A stretch of DNA of 64,000 bases, taken from Straminergon stramineum (lineage: Eukaryota; Streptophyta; Bryopsida; Hypnales; Calliergonaceae). The notes beneath the pieces are model-generated. The model worked only from the letters and a program-made list of their open reading frames with translations, was not told the origin of the DNA and ran no database searches. The first letter of the stretch is position 1. Each line of letters opens with the position of its first letter. The stretch covers positions 7,073,001 through 7,137,000 of the forward strand of contig OY987265.1 in the NCBI GenBank assembly GCA_963920665.1. The letters run 5' to 3'. Shown here one piece after another: positions 51,501 to 61,869 of this stretch. Made by a program: the position numbers and the translations under genes.

Positions 51501-52083
51501 ATTAGACTCTTGTTCTGCTAATCTGGGCCAGCTAACCTTTTTGGACCTCGTCATCTCTTGACGATGTACCAATCTCCGCATGAAACTCACTGAATACTTA
51601 TTAAACGGATATCTCCGTTGACATGTCCCTGACCCACAGGTGGACGTCTACAGCTTTGGCATGACCCTTCTGGAGCTCATCAGCGGGCGACGAACCGTGG
51701 ACTTGTCCCTCCCCTCCGAGAAATGCTTCTACGCAGTGTGGGCATACAAGGAGCTCAACAGAGGACAATCCATGACAACTCTGATGGATGAGAGGCTGAA
51801 CACGGGGAGCCTGGACGAGGCCGAGCTGCGGCGGATGCTGCAAGTCGGGTTGTGGTGTGCACAGGACGATCCTGAGAAAAGGCCCACCATGCGCGACGTG
51901 GTGAAGATGTTGGAAGGCACTTTGGAGGTTCAGGATGCCCCTGCTCCGCCTTCGTATGCGCAGACGTCGAACGAGGGGTTCCATTCGGGCCATGCTGCTC
52001 TCTTCCAACCAGGAAACGATAGTGGTGATCAGGATATGAACAAAATCTCGTTTGAATACACACAAACCTTTTCAGCGAGGTAG
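45536..52083 (+). CDS. G-type lectin S-receptor-like serine/threonine kinase
   Basis: Plasma-membrane receptor kinase in which an extracellular lectin module senses a ligand and a cytosolic Ser/Thr kinase signals. I infer six exons with GT-AG junctions: 45536-45997, 47684-48301, 49270-49789, 50445-50587, 50914-51180 and 51640-52083. They join in frame to 817 residues, normal for the family. After a signal peptide come the B-lectin domain (about 30-154), S-locus glycoprotein and Cys-rich region (155-360), PAN-like Cys cluster (361-410) and one membrane span (about 430-453). The kinase begins near 490: G-x-G-x-x-G, VAVK lysine near 513, H-C-D-I-K-P-E-N with Asp 614, DFG at 632 and A-P-E at 660. 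H-C-D in place of H-R-D makes it a non-RD kinase, as in the SD-2 subgroup. The start is the ATG just before the hydrophobic leader. The ligand is unknown. Confidence 0.92.
45911..46310 (+). repeat. Triplicated exon 1 tail extending into intron 1
   Basis: Units beginning GGGAATGTTG start at 45911 (true exon), 46069 and 46224. Each has the GGGATAGCTTT...CCCACGGATAC block that encodes the W-D-S-F-x-x-P-T-D motif in exon 1, and a pyrimidine-rich TTCTTTTTCTCCTTCTT stretch. Unit length is 155-158 bp. The two intronic copies have lost the donor GTACGT and contain stops, so they are non-coding. Confidence 0.85.
46860..47540 (+). repeat. Imperfect direct repeat of about 360 bp in intron 1
   Basis: Sequence from 46981 recurs from about 47341: AAGGCTC, CACCTGTA/CGCCTGTA, GAACCTCTCGGTTA, CTGTACGG/CTGTATGG, GAGACT and TCTTCTTAC with CAAACCATGTT. 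Blocks CTAGCTAGCCTCTTTCT and CCACCGTTCAGGGATTC occur up to three times. It is non-coding and enlarges intron 1 to 1.7 kb. Confidence 0.7.
48340..48665 (+). repeat. Direct repeat pair in intron 2
   Basis: Two segments of about 80 bp, starting near 48344 and 48588, share AATCTTTGCAAG, TTTCTTGTAGC/TTTTGTAGCTAC, TCTTCAGTTTAGTGTCG and CCATGATTT. The spacing is 244 bp. Further on, 48950-49150 is enriched in GCAA-TTTTTGCAA phrases. Confidence 0.65.
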
Positions 52084-52975
52084 CAGAATCTTGAGAAGTG
52101 AAGAGGATACAGAAGTAGGAAGGTATGCATGTACCCATTATGGATCCAGTGCTCTATCTACCTAAACTTGGCCAACATTTCAGGAAGTGAACAACTTGAA
52201 TGACGAGTATAATTTTACGGTGGTTCCGCTGACTACGGCACATGGGCACAGATAGTTAGTGGCATGAGAGCCAGGCAGTTTTGTTAGAATTTTGAATGAA
52301 TTTATCGACGTAGCTTCTGTTTGCCACAGTACGAATGTTACGAAAGTAGTGATCAAGATAATTATGATCAAGTTCTTGTTTGATTATGCACAGACCTTCA
52401 CAGCGGGGTAGAAGATGATCGAGAAGTGGAGAAGACAAAGAGGAATTACTACTCTGATCCCAAGACCAACATGACCGAAGAGTATGCTGGAGACTAAGGT
52501 TGAAGGTCCTAAAACAGACCATTCTCTGACGCATATGTACATTTTACTTTCTTCAATGGCTCAGCAGTGTACATTTCAGGAGGGGATGCTTTTAGTGACT
52601 AATGCATTTCAACTTCAAAAATTCGTAACTAATTTCATGAAGGTTCAAAAACTATTTAACAACTTGAATTAGATGCCAATTCCATTTTTCTTCTTGTGAC
52701 AGTTTACTGAAAATTGTTTCAAGGAGTTTAGCTTCCCTTGCAATCAACTCTTAAAAAGGTTACTTTATGGACCTCCTATATAACTATGTTACATGGGTGT
52801 AGGTTTTGAGTGCAATGCAAGCTAGTTTAGATTGAGTTTTATATGAATCAATCAAGTGTAGATTTCATTGTCCATTGTAGAACTGTGAGTAATTTAAGAT
52901 GGTGATCAAGATATGAACAAAATCTTTTTTGAAAACACACAAACCTCCTCAACTTCTCAACCAAGTTGGGGGTAG
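52021..52975 (+). repeat. Copies of the kinase 3' coding end downstream of the gene
   Basis: The last exon's end (GGTGATCAGGATATGAAC...ACACAAACCTTTTCAGCGAGGTAG) recurs near 52345 (AGTGATCAAGATAATTATG...CAGACCTTCACAGCGGGGTAG) and near 52898 (GGTGATCAAGATATGAAC...ACACAAACC). Copies are 70-90 bp and diverged. They follow the real stop codon and are not part of the frame. Confidence 0.75.
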
Positions 52976-55729
52976 TTCTACTAAGGGCATTCTTAATGGG
53001 ACCTGGTAATAGGCCCACTAAATATAACACTATCTTTTTACAGCTTTGCAATTACAACTTGAAATTTGGAGTAGAATGTGCATTGGTAACCATGATTTGC
53101 CAAGACTACTATGACTTTTTTTAGCTATCTTTTGAAGTGATTTATTTTCTTTGTCTTATGTCTAAATTTGAACTTTCTTGTAAATGTGTTTTCAATGATT
53201 AAAAGTTCAAGTTCTAATTGCAAAGTAGTGGAAAGATAGAGTTATATTTAGTAGGGTAGTTGTACGAGTCTATTGAGGATGCCCTAACCAAGGTTGCTAT
53301 TTTGTGAGCATGTGAGCGTGAGCTTGTGAACTTGTGAGCATACAATTTTTTAGAGATTCTATCTAAAAATTTTGGTCAAAATTTTTTATTTTTGGTAAAT
53401 TTTAGTTCATATTGCCATGGACCTATTACCGTGGACTTATTACCATGATCCATTGACAACCTTGATGTGCTACTTATTGGACTTTGCTAGATTTGAAAAA
53501 GAAAAAAAATTGGTGATTAATTAAGATTTGTTTGAAATCGATTGAAGTTGCTCAATGGAGAATTGGATTTTTATAGTCACTCCCCTCTTGGTGTCAAGAG
53601 GAGCCCCTTAGCCGCAAAAAAAAAATTCTTGTGGCTAGAGGAGACCTTTTCAATACCAAGAGGTATCCAACAATAAGAGGGAAGTGATTATATCTCAATG
53701 GAACAATCTCACTTGATTTCAAACGAATCCAAATTAATAACCAATTATTTTCTTCTTAAAATCTAAAAATGTTCATAAAATAGCACATCAAGGTGGCAAG
53801 TACTTGATCCTCCTCTCAATGCTGAGAAGTTCCAAGCAACAAGAAGGGAGTGATTAACTAAAAGATCAACTGATCAAAGATAGAAGAATTGGACCTTGAG
53901 ACTATGGGAGATCCTAGAAGAAGACAATGATCAACTAATCAACAATTTGGTGTAACTAAGCTCATTCCTTGCAAAAGTCATTCCTATCAACCAAATATTT
54001 TCTTATAAAATTTTAACAAGTTCAATTATCAACATATCAAGATAGAAGTGTAGGTATCCCCCATCAGCTTTGAAAGGATCTACACTACTATAAGATAGTG
54101 ATCAACAAAATTGAAATTCGGTGTGATTAAACTCTTTCCACATGTAAAGAATTCTAATCAACGATCCCCTCCCATTGACCCTTAAAAGATTTATTATACT
54201 ACAAGACAATGATCATTCAAAATAAAATTTACTATGCTAAAGATTATTAGTTATAAAAATAATTCTTATCAACAATTTTTTTTTCTAAAATCTAAATAAG
54301 AAAAAATTATTGGTACCCTCCCATCAGCCTTGAGAGGACCTATGTTGTTATAACAATGGTCAACCAATATTCTATACAAACTTATTTCCATCTCCATTCA
54401 TCTTTCACATCAATTGAGTTCATTATTTTTATAATGTATACTTCTAATATTTTAGACTTTATTGAAAATTATAATTTTCATCTAAATTCTACATAATATC
54501 TATATTCTACATGAAATCCATGGTAATAGGTATAAGATATCTACAATCATAGACATGTAGTAATAGACACTCAAATTTATTAGAAATGGTAAATTTGGAC
54601 CAAAATTTTTCTATGGAATCTATTTTTAGAAATATTATTAAGTTTTCTAGTGCTTCTTCAAATTTCTAAGCTCAACACTCAAATAATCCCTGCTCAATGC
54701 TCATAGGCTCATGCTTGCACACTCACAAAATAGCACCATTGTATAGTCTCCTAGCAACAACAAACTTGAAAAACTTCAAACTACTCCAATGATGATCACA
54801 AAATTATATAGAATGCAAAAAAGTTTCCAAATCCACAAAAAAACATGTAGGGGAAAGGCCTTTTGAAAGATCTCTTGGCCCCATAGGATGAACAAATTTT
54901 ACATGGTTTGGAATATGGATGATGATTTGACATATGAATGTTTTGCTACATGTAGCACATGGCTTGGTGTGGAGTGTGGATGTCAATTAGTGGCCTTGGT
55001 TGTCTTTGAAGTTTTATTGAAAGAAGTATTCATATTAGTGACAAAAAATTGTTAAAAGGTGAAATTTTAGGAGGGATTTCTTAAAATATTATTTTTCTAT
55101 TTTTATTGAATGATAGATGATAATCATTAAAAAAATAGATGGAATCATCAACAACTAAAGTATAAATATGTAGTTGAATTTTATTTTGTGCAGAAACTAA
55201 TTCATGATGGAGATTGTTATTGTCACTGGAGAGAAAATTTAAAATTTTTAGAATAAAAATGGTTGATATATATTGACTTGGATAGGGCATTACTAATTGT
55301 GTATTAGTGTATATTGGGGTTCATAGTTAGGTACGAGTACCCAATTATAAACCTTGCCCAGATATCAACACTTAAAATATGAGCACAAATGGTAAAGGAT
55401 GGTATCATAAACTATCAATAGAGGAAGTCATTGGAAGAAAGCATTGAATATGTGTCATGTTATATATTTCACCATTTTGAGTTTTCATTTCATATTTTCA
55501 ACATGTACTATGCTTGATTTATGAATGATTCTAATATCATTATTTTGCGCATTCAATTTCATTTTGTGATTTTTCACCACAAAAGTAGAAGAACCAAATT
55601 GGAAAATTGGCCTAATTGTGGCACATAATATGATGGTATCAAAACTTCATAATTAAAATGAATAAAGCTTTTAAATGTATTGGAAATGAACTAGTAAACC
55701 TCCAAGAGTCCATATTAGGTTATTAAGTT
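52976..55729. other. Intergenic DNA with loose repeats, no gene seen
   Basis: From about 53560 to 54360, phrases such as AGTGATCAAC, CATCAGC.TTGA.AGGA and GGTACCC recur irregularly, suggesting an old, eroded repeat. A hairpin lies at 53585-53662. No coding region is supported. Confidence 0.5.
53585..53662. repeat. Imperfect inverted repeat (hairpin)
   Basis: Arms of about 33 bases starting CTCTTGGTGTCAAGAGGAG and ending TTTCAATACCAAGAG pair around an A-rich loop. A further pairing outside it (AGTCACTCCCCTCTT against its rough complement near 53680) extends the fold with an internal bulge. Confidence 0.55.
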
Positions 55730-55739
55730 TCATTTCTTT

Positions 55740-55899
55740 AAAATTTACAGTCAATTGAAAAGAAGTATGAACATGAAGATAATCCATTTCTCTATCTTCA
55801 AAAAAATTTCAATAAATCATAAAAAAAAATTGAGATTGTAGGTACTTGCCCAAAATACAAGTTGTCCTTTGAAGGGACAAATGGTGCTTTAGGGGTTAA
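55740..55899. repeat. Right-end fragment of a type A TTAA element
   Basis: It ends with GGTGCTTTAGGGG-TTAA, preceded by GTAGGTACTTGCCCAAAATAC and TTGTCCTTTGAAGGGAC, in the same order as the last 100 bp of 10128-11060. No left end is identifiable, so it is a truncated copy. Confidence 0.6.
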
Positions 55900-56215
55900 T
55901 GAAATGTCTATTGGAGGTGATTTAAATATAGTTAATTGGTTTCACTTTTTACATCAATAACTCCATTTGGTTTTGGTGAGAACTTTTGATTTGATTAATT
56001 CCCTTTAATCCTATAAGAATCTCTACAAAAGGCTACTAGTACTATAACAAAAGTTGGATGTGCAAAGGGTCACTAAATATATATCCAAACAAACCTTTCA
56101 AGTTTCAAACAACATGTTTCAACGATATTTTAAGAAATTATGTCAAAAAAACATATAAAATTGCATGGAGTGCAACTATAGAAGCAATGTGATGTAATAC
56201 TAAGCTAGAAGGTTC
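55900..56215. other. Short spacer between a TTAA relic and the satellite
   Basis: AT-rich, with no feature seen. Confidence 0.5.
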
Positions 56216-57330
56216 TAAGTGGTAATGGAGATATGAAACTGCACCAAGTACAACAATTCACATAATGTAGGGTAACTTTCAAGCAAAGGTGTACAACAAT
56301 TCACATAATGTGGCGTAACATTCAAGCAAAGGTGATTTGAGTGATGGAGGTATGAAATTGCACCAAGTACAATAGTTGACATAAAGTGGGGAAACATTCA
56401 AGTAAGGATGATTTGAAGGAAGGAGGTATGAAACTGAACTAGGTAAAATAGTTCACATAATGTCGCATAACATTCAAGCAAGGGTGATTTGAGGGAAGAG
56501 TGGATGAAATTGCACAAGAGTACAAGAGTTCAAATATTATCGCGTAAAATCCAAGCAAGGATGATTTGAGTGATGGAGGTATGAAATTGCTCCAAGTACA
56601 ACAGTTCACATAATGTCGCGTAACATTCAAGCAAGGTTGATTTGAGGGAAGAGTGGATGAAATTGCACAAGAGTACAAGATTTCAAATATTATTGCGTAA
56701 AATCCAAGCGAGGATGATTTGAGTGATGGAGGTATGAAACTACACCAAACCCAACAATTCACATAATGTCGCGAAATATTCAAGCAAGGGTGATTTGAGG
56801 GATGGAGGTATGAAACTGCTCCAAGTACAATAGTTCACATAATGTTGTGTAACATTCAAGCAAGGTTGATTTGAGGGAAGAGTGGATGAAATTGCACAAG
56901 AGTACAAGAGTTCAAATATTATCACGTAAAATCCAAGTGAGGATGATTTGAGTGATGGAGGTATGAAACTACACCAAACCCAACAGTTCACATAATGTCA
57001 CGTAATATTCAAGCAAGGGTGATTTGAGAGAAGAATGGATGAAATTGCACAAGAGTACAAGAATTCAAATAATGTCGCATAATATTCAAGCAAGGATGAT
57101 TTGAGTGATGGAGGTATGAAACTACACCAAGTACAACAATTCGCATAATGTGGGGTAACATTGATGCCATAGTGATTTAAGAGATGGAGGATGAAATTAG
57201 GCCAAGTCACAAATAGTTTAAATAAGGTAACTACCTTTCAACTTTTAAAGCAAGGGTGATGTGAGGTAAGAAATGCACACAATACAATAATTCATATAAT
57301 GTGGCGTAAAATTCAAGCAATAGTGATTTA
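56216..57330. repeat. Satellite array, 76-77 bp unit, about 14 copies
   Basis: Units anchored on ATGAAA(C/T)T(G/A)C start at 56233, 56352, 56428, 56503, 56580, 56657, 56734, 56810, 56886, 56962, 57039, 57115 and 57191. One partial unit lies at about 56309. Each unit has GTACAA, TTCACATAATGT, CGTAA, ATTCAAGCAAGG and TGATTTGAG. Two variants (GCACAAGAGTACAAGAGTTCAAAT and CCAAGTACAACAGTTCACATAAT) alternate in the centre, giving a dimeric period of about 153 bp. Since 153 is divisible by three, the minus strand stays open for up to 114 codons and encodes a repeated peptide. I regard this as a by-product, not a gene. Confidence 0.9.
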
Positions 57331-58370
57331 ACCCCTGGAAACCTATCAAACCAAATTTTAGTTTTTGAAGTCTAGGTAAACTTGTTGAAGTTTGACTTTT
57401 GGCTTTTGGCTTTTCTATGAACAAATTAAAATTTGAGATGTATTATATTTTTCAAATTTCAAAATATAATTTGAGTTGCACGCAAGTTTGGATGCATTTT
57501 CTATGAATTATCAAATGCTTTTGCCTAAAATTGAATTGATGGAATTATTGAAGGGTTAGTGAATAAGTAGCCTTTTCATAGCTTTTTTTGGCACTTGAGG
57601 TCATAATAAGCTTTAAAAGGGCTATAAGTTCTCTACACATTTTCAAGGTTGTGAGCTCTATTGTGGTTAAAGGTCTGTAGCACACGTAGGCAACTAATAA
57701 GGATGGAAAATTGTCATGTCAGATAATACTATTTTATTAAATTTCAAATATTTTCTTATATTTTTTTAATATTTTTAAAATTTAAAATTTTCTAATATTT
57801 TGATGAGCAATGTGTTGGTTCATAGCTCAAGAAACAACCTTGAAATGGCCCTCCCGTGGCCTTCTTTTCACTCTAAGGCTTTCATTTCTTCTTATGAACA
57901 ATGGCCAAAAAATTGAACTTTTGGCAATGAAAATAGATTTTAAATAAATTTTTTCACCTCCTTTTTTTCATTTCATACAAAATCCTATTTTTAGATTTAA
58001 AACCACTCTTGAAATTTTGTGAATCTACATCAAATTTCCAATGTTTTGTTCTTCACAAACAATAATGCAAGGTGTATAACTATTTTACAAAATGGATTCA
58101 AGTTTTGATTTTAGGTGTAGTAATTTTCAACCCAAGAATATATATCATACTAGAATATGCAAACTAAAGTCTACATATTCTAATTTTTCTTGAATTTTGA
58201 AGTTGAATGGGCACCTTATTGGATAGAGAGGGTTTGCTTTGGAAAAATATTGGATTTCTAGCTACAACTAGATATAACCAAAAACATGAACGAGTTTTAT
58301 ATCATATCTTCATTTGTGCCACATATATGTGTATACTACTTTGTCTAAATTATGTACAATTGCCCATGTA
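57328..58370. other. Intergenic DNA beginning with a TTAA-element-like end
   Basis: TTAACCCCTGGAAACC at 57328 resembles the family left end and immediately follows the satellite. No corresponding right end appears before the next left end at 58371. The rest is AT-rich and without a gene. Confidence 0.35.
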
Positions 58371-58717
58371 TTAACCCCTAAAGGACCAAGTGTTCGTTCA
58401 ACGTATGCAAGAAATCTTAGGTGAGTTCCTACAAAGTCATTTCAAAATTTGACTTGAAGTTTGACTAAATGGTCATAGACTTCGTCTTTGTAGAATTAAG
58501 TAGTGCAAACATAGTGCAAGGAAGGAATAAAATTTGAAACCTTACTCTAAACTTTGTAAGTTCCTATGCTTAATGGTAAACTCAACACCAAAATTAATTG
58601 AATATCTTACACATATTGTATCTGTATTTTGACTAATACACCCTTTAGGCGCTTTAGAGTGCCTTTTTCAATTAGGTTGCTTTTTAAAAAATGAGGATAT
58701 AGATATAGGCTTAGATA
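58371..58717. mobile_element. TTAA element, type C, left part only
   Basis: It begins TTAA-CCCCTAAAGGACCAAG and continues with ATGCAAGAAATCTTAGGT, which is repeated in the next element at 58718. There is no right end before 58718. Either it is a truncated copy or the outer half of an element into which the next one inserted. Confidence 0.6.
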
Positions 58718-59432
58718 TTAACCTCTAAAGGACCAATTGACTCTTTAAGATATGCAAGAAATCTTAGGTAGCTCTGCACAAAGTCAATTTGGTTGGATGT
58801 TCACATAATTTTAACACAATGTATGAACATGGATCCCCTTTAGTTGGAATGGATAACAATTTATATTGCCTTGATTTTTTGAATAGCCCAAGCAACTTTG
58901 AGTAATATGTTCAAAACTCTTCCTCTACTTTTGAAATTTGGTGGGTGTATAACTCACATGATATTGGATGCAAATGTAAAAAAAAAACATGAGTAGTGCA
59001 AAAATCTCACTCTAGGAGAAGTTAAAGTTTGTTGCCCTTGTTTAGGCAAGGTTGGAAAAGAACTTTTTTTATAACTTCAAATATAATAATCAATGGGGTT
59101 TTTTAGAATAGTAATTGTCAAGTGGTGTCACTACATTGGCTTAAATTTAGAGGGACTTTCTTGTATTGGCCCAAACTTGTCTGACAAAATGATATATCAT
59201 TCAAAATTAATAGAAAAGTTCGTTATAATCAAAATTGTAAATTATATTGGTTCAAATTTTTTGATAAAAAATTATAAAAAAAAATTCCACTCACTCCCAT
59301 AGTACTCTAATACAAATTTTATCATTGAATTTCAGAAATAAACTTTTCTTTTCTTCTTTTTCTCGCTGCTCTAAAAAGTGGCAGTTTTCAACAATTTCTG
59401 CAAGAAATATGCCTCGGTCTTTCAGGGGTCAA
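58718..59432. mobile_element. TTAA element, type C
   Basis: Its left end is TTAA-CCTCTAAAGGACCAATTG and its right end GGTCTTTCAGGGG-TCAA, giving 0.72 kb. The ATGCAAGAAATCTTAGGTAG segment near the left matches the copy at 58371. The right end follows CTGCAAGAAATATGCCTCGG. No coding capacity. The subtype shares only terminal sequence with types A and B. Confidence 0.65.
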
Positions 59433-59746
59433 CATACAATGGGGATACATGATAGGGTTCTTATTGTACCTTATCTGTCCTTGTTAATGATTATATAAAT
59501 TAATGTGAAATGTTAAGTAATAAGCATATGGGCAACAGAAAGAATCTCAAGGTTTTATACATAGCTGCAATTTTTTGTGCTCGAACTTCAGATCATGCAA
59601 GACAGTACAATCCTTTAACAAATAAGCTATGCAATACAAAGGTGCCTCTCAAAAGAACGCCATACTGTACTAATGGGAATAACAATATGCTTTCAAAAAA
59701 TATTTAAGAAATTCCTAGCGGCAATTGCATCAAGCTCTATCAGGAT

Positions 59747-60148
59747 GATCACCCATTTCCGATCACTTAAGCAATTCAGCCTATCTGCGGCATGGAAAAG
59801 TTCAGGAAAAAATTTCCCTGTGTAGAGAAATAGATTTCAGAAGGATTTCATAATTTCCTAAATTTTCCTCCTTAAAAGCAAAATTATCACGAATCTTTTC
59901 GTGAAGATTCTATTTGTCCCATTCTCGTTATGTAGGCAAACCTATTTCCAACCATAGGATGGTTCCAAAATCAATCTAAGGTTTCCAATGTACACGATGT
60001 GATCATATAAGCTTCCAATGTACACCTCTTGGACATTTTTGTTGTCCCCGGGTTCTTGCGATGCATGAGCTGTCACCTACAATTCACCTGATCGGAAATG
60101 GAGCAGTCTATACTGCAAAAATGGGAGACTGATCGGAAATGGGTGATC
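59747..60148. mobile_element. Foldback/MITE-like element with perfect 19-bp inverted ends
   Basis: GATCACCCATTTCCGATCA at 59747-59765 is the exact reverse complement of 60130-60148. A third, partial copy of the arm (CTGATCGGAAATGG) lies just inside the right end near 60090. The 402-bp unit encodes nothing. Flanks show a weak extension of the pairing (AGGA on both sides) but no obvious target duplication. Confidence 0.6.
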
Positions 60149-60817
60149 TCCTTTACATAAAGTGTGGATTGAATTTTATTTTAAGAATGTTACTGAATGC
60201 AAATCGTACAGGAAAAAGAAACATGACAAAAAAATCCATTGAATGCTTCAGTAAGCATCGACGATAAATAGAAGCAAACTCGCCGGAAGCACACTTTACA
60301 TTTGAATATTACGTGATATCGTATGAAAACTGAACTAAAACTGAAACATCGTTCCAAAGGAACACGGTAATCGAATTGAACCCAAGAAGTAGTCAACTTT
60401 TCATTTACATGAAGAAACTGATCGTCCTCAAGTGTGCACTCCCATTACAACTTTAAACAGCTTCACTTGCAGGTTAATGGAGTATACACATTGACAAAAT
60501 ATGAACAACTGAGACTGTACAAGAAGTATAGAGCCTCATTCTACATCACCCAGAAAGACAAACAATCATCTTCCCAAAGGTGGAAAAAACACTAAGATTC
60601 ACTTCTCAAAGAATTTGTCTATCTGATGCTTGCAGATGCAAACCACTGTGCAAAGGTAACCTTGGCAGTGGAATGAAGAGCAAGGTATAAACATCACCGG
60701 GAGGAACAAGTAGCAACGCACATGGAGTTGGTTGTTGCAGTTCCCACACTGGTGGTAAACACCAGGCGTGCAAAAACAGCTTGATTGAAGACGTGGGGAG
60801 GATAGTTATGACAATAG
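60149..60817. other. Probable 3' UTR and flank of the membrane-protein gene
   Basis: The sequence lies directly downstream of the minus-strand stop at 60818 and has intermediate GC content. No separate gene is supported. Confidence 0.45.
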
Positions 60818-61822
60818 CTAGGAAGTTTTGGAGTTCCCTTGCACAAGGACTGCCTGCAGGATCTTATGCTCCCGGTAAGCAAAGTAGGCGGACAAGGCCG
60901 AGGCCGGGCCTAAAACGAGGCTCCCCAGTGCCACTAGGGCAGCAACATCGGTGCCATCTTCAAGCACAATGACATACGTGAATCCCAGAAAGAGCACCGA
61001 CACATCCACCAGGAGGAAGTAGGCCTGGAATTCGGTGTTGGACCACGAGTGGAGCAGCTTCAGGACTTTCCAAGGAATTTCAGGATCACGGATGATGAAG
61101 AGGATGCCGATGAGATGCCAGATGAGCCCTGCTTCCGCTTGCATGAGGTGCATCGCCTTGACGCGCCGGTGCCCTTGCACTTGCGAGACCCCTTCGGCAG
61201 ACAAGCGAGGCAGCCACAGCCACAGACAGGCCAGCGCAATCGGGGCGATTTGGAAGAGGAGAATGGAAACCTCTTTTCCCTTATCTGAGAACGGGAAGAA
61301 CATCGCAATGGCATTGAGTTTCAACAGAATTAGGGAGAGCGCAATGCCGCCAATTCGCACCGTGGACACCTTCTTGCGCCACATTTCGCTCGGCGTCCTG
61401 TCACCCGCATTGTAGAGGATGTAGGACGGCAGAAAAATCGCTGGCACAATCACCGAGATCCCAATCAACTTGAAGAGCAACGCGTGCAACGGAGTGAGCG
61501 ACAGAAACCACCCCGATTTGGCCCTTGACCCTTCCACGGCCAAAAATCCATACACCGAAATCAAGGTGCTGATTAGATAGCCTGTAATCCACGTTCCTTC
61601 GCGGGTGCTAAACCCTTGCCGAAACGATTGCACAACCACACAAACAAAATCGTCCACAGCAGAGATGCCGAACCGCCAATTGTAAAGTGGACCTATCGTC
61701 TTGCAATGATCCCAGAAAACTTCTTCCGGCTCCCCAGCACGGCCAAAGAGGACGTAAGATGTGAAAGCGCCCACGAGCAGCAACGGCGCAGCTTTCAACA
61801 AGCAAATCACATGCGGATCCAT
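60818..61822 (-). CDS. Polytopic membrane protein of unknown family
   Basis: A single-exon frame of 334 residues from the ATG at 61822 (M-D-P-H-V). The frame extends 17 codons further upstream without another ATG. I count eight or nine hydrophobic segments, among them residues near 5-25, 55-70, 77-100, 110-140, 160-180, 190-210, 240-255, 265-290 and 295-320. It has short loops and a basic, polar C-terminus. Distinctive phrases are A-V-E-G-S-R after the third segment and H-R-R-V-K-A-M-H in a loop. I cannot name the family. The topology suggests a transporter, membrane enzyme or integral scaffold. The coding DNA is GC-rich relative to the surroundings, and the frame has no stop or indel, so it is probably under selection. 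Confidence 0.75.
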   Translation of the reverse strand: MDPHVICLLKAAPLLLVGAFTSYVLFGRAGEPEEVFWDHCKTIGPLYNWRFGISAVDDFVCVVVQSFRQGFSTREGTWITGYLISTLISVYGFLAVEGSRAKSGWFLSLTPLHALLFKLIGISVIVPAIFLPSYILYNAGDRTPSEMWRKKVSTVRIGGIALSLILLKLNAIAMFFPFSDKGKEVSILLFQIAPIALACLWLWLPRLSAEGVSQVQGHRRVKAMHLMQAEAGLIWHLIGILFIIRDPEIPWKVLKLLHSWSNTEFQAYFLLVDVSVLFLGFTYVIVLEDGTDVAALVALGSLVLGPASALSAYFAYREHKILQAVLVQGNSKTS

Positions 61823-61869
61823 GCCGACCACAAACAAAGAGGTGGTGTGGATTTGAGTGACGCAAACAC

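Noticed and set aside
56439..57210. Minus-strand frames of 70-114 codons encoding a repeated peptide
   Set aside because: They follow from a 153-bp dimer satellite being divisible by three. No start context, neighbours or domain support a gene.
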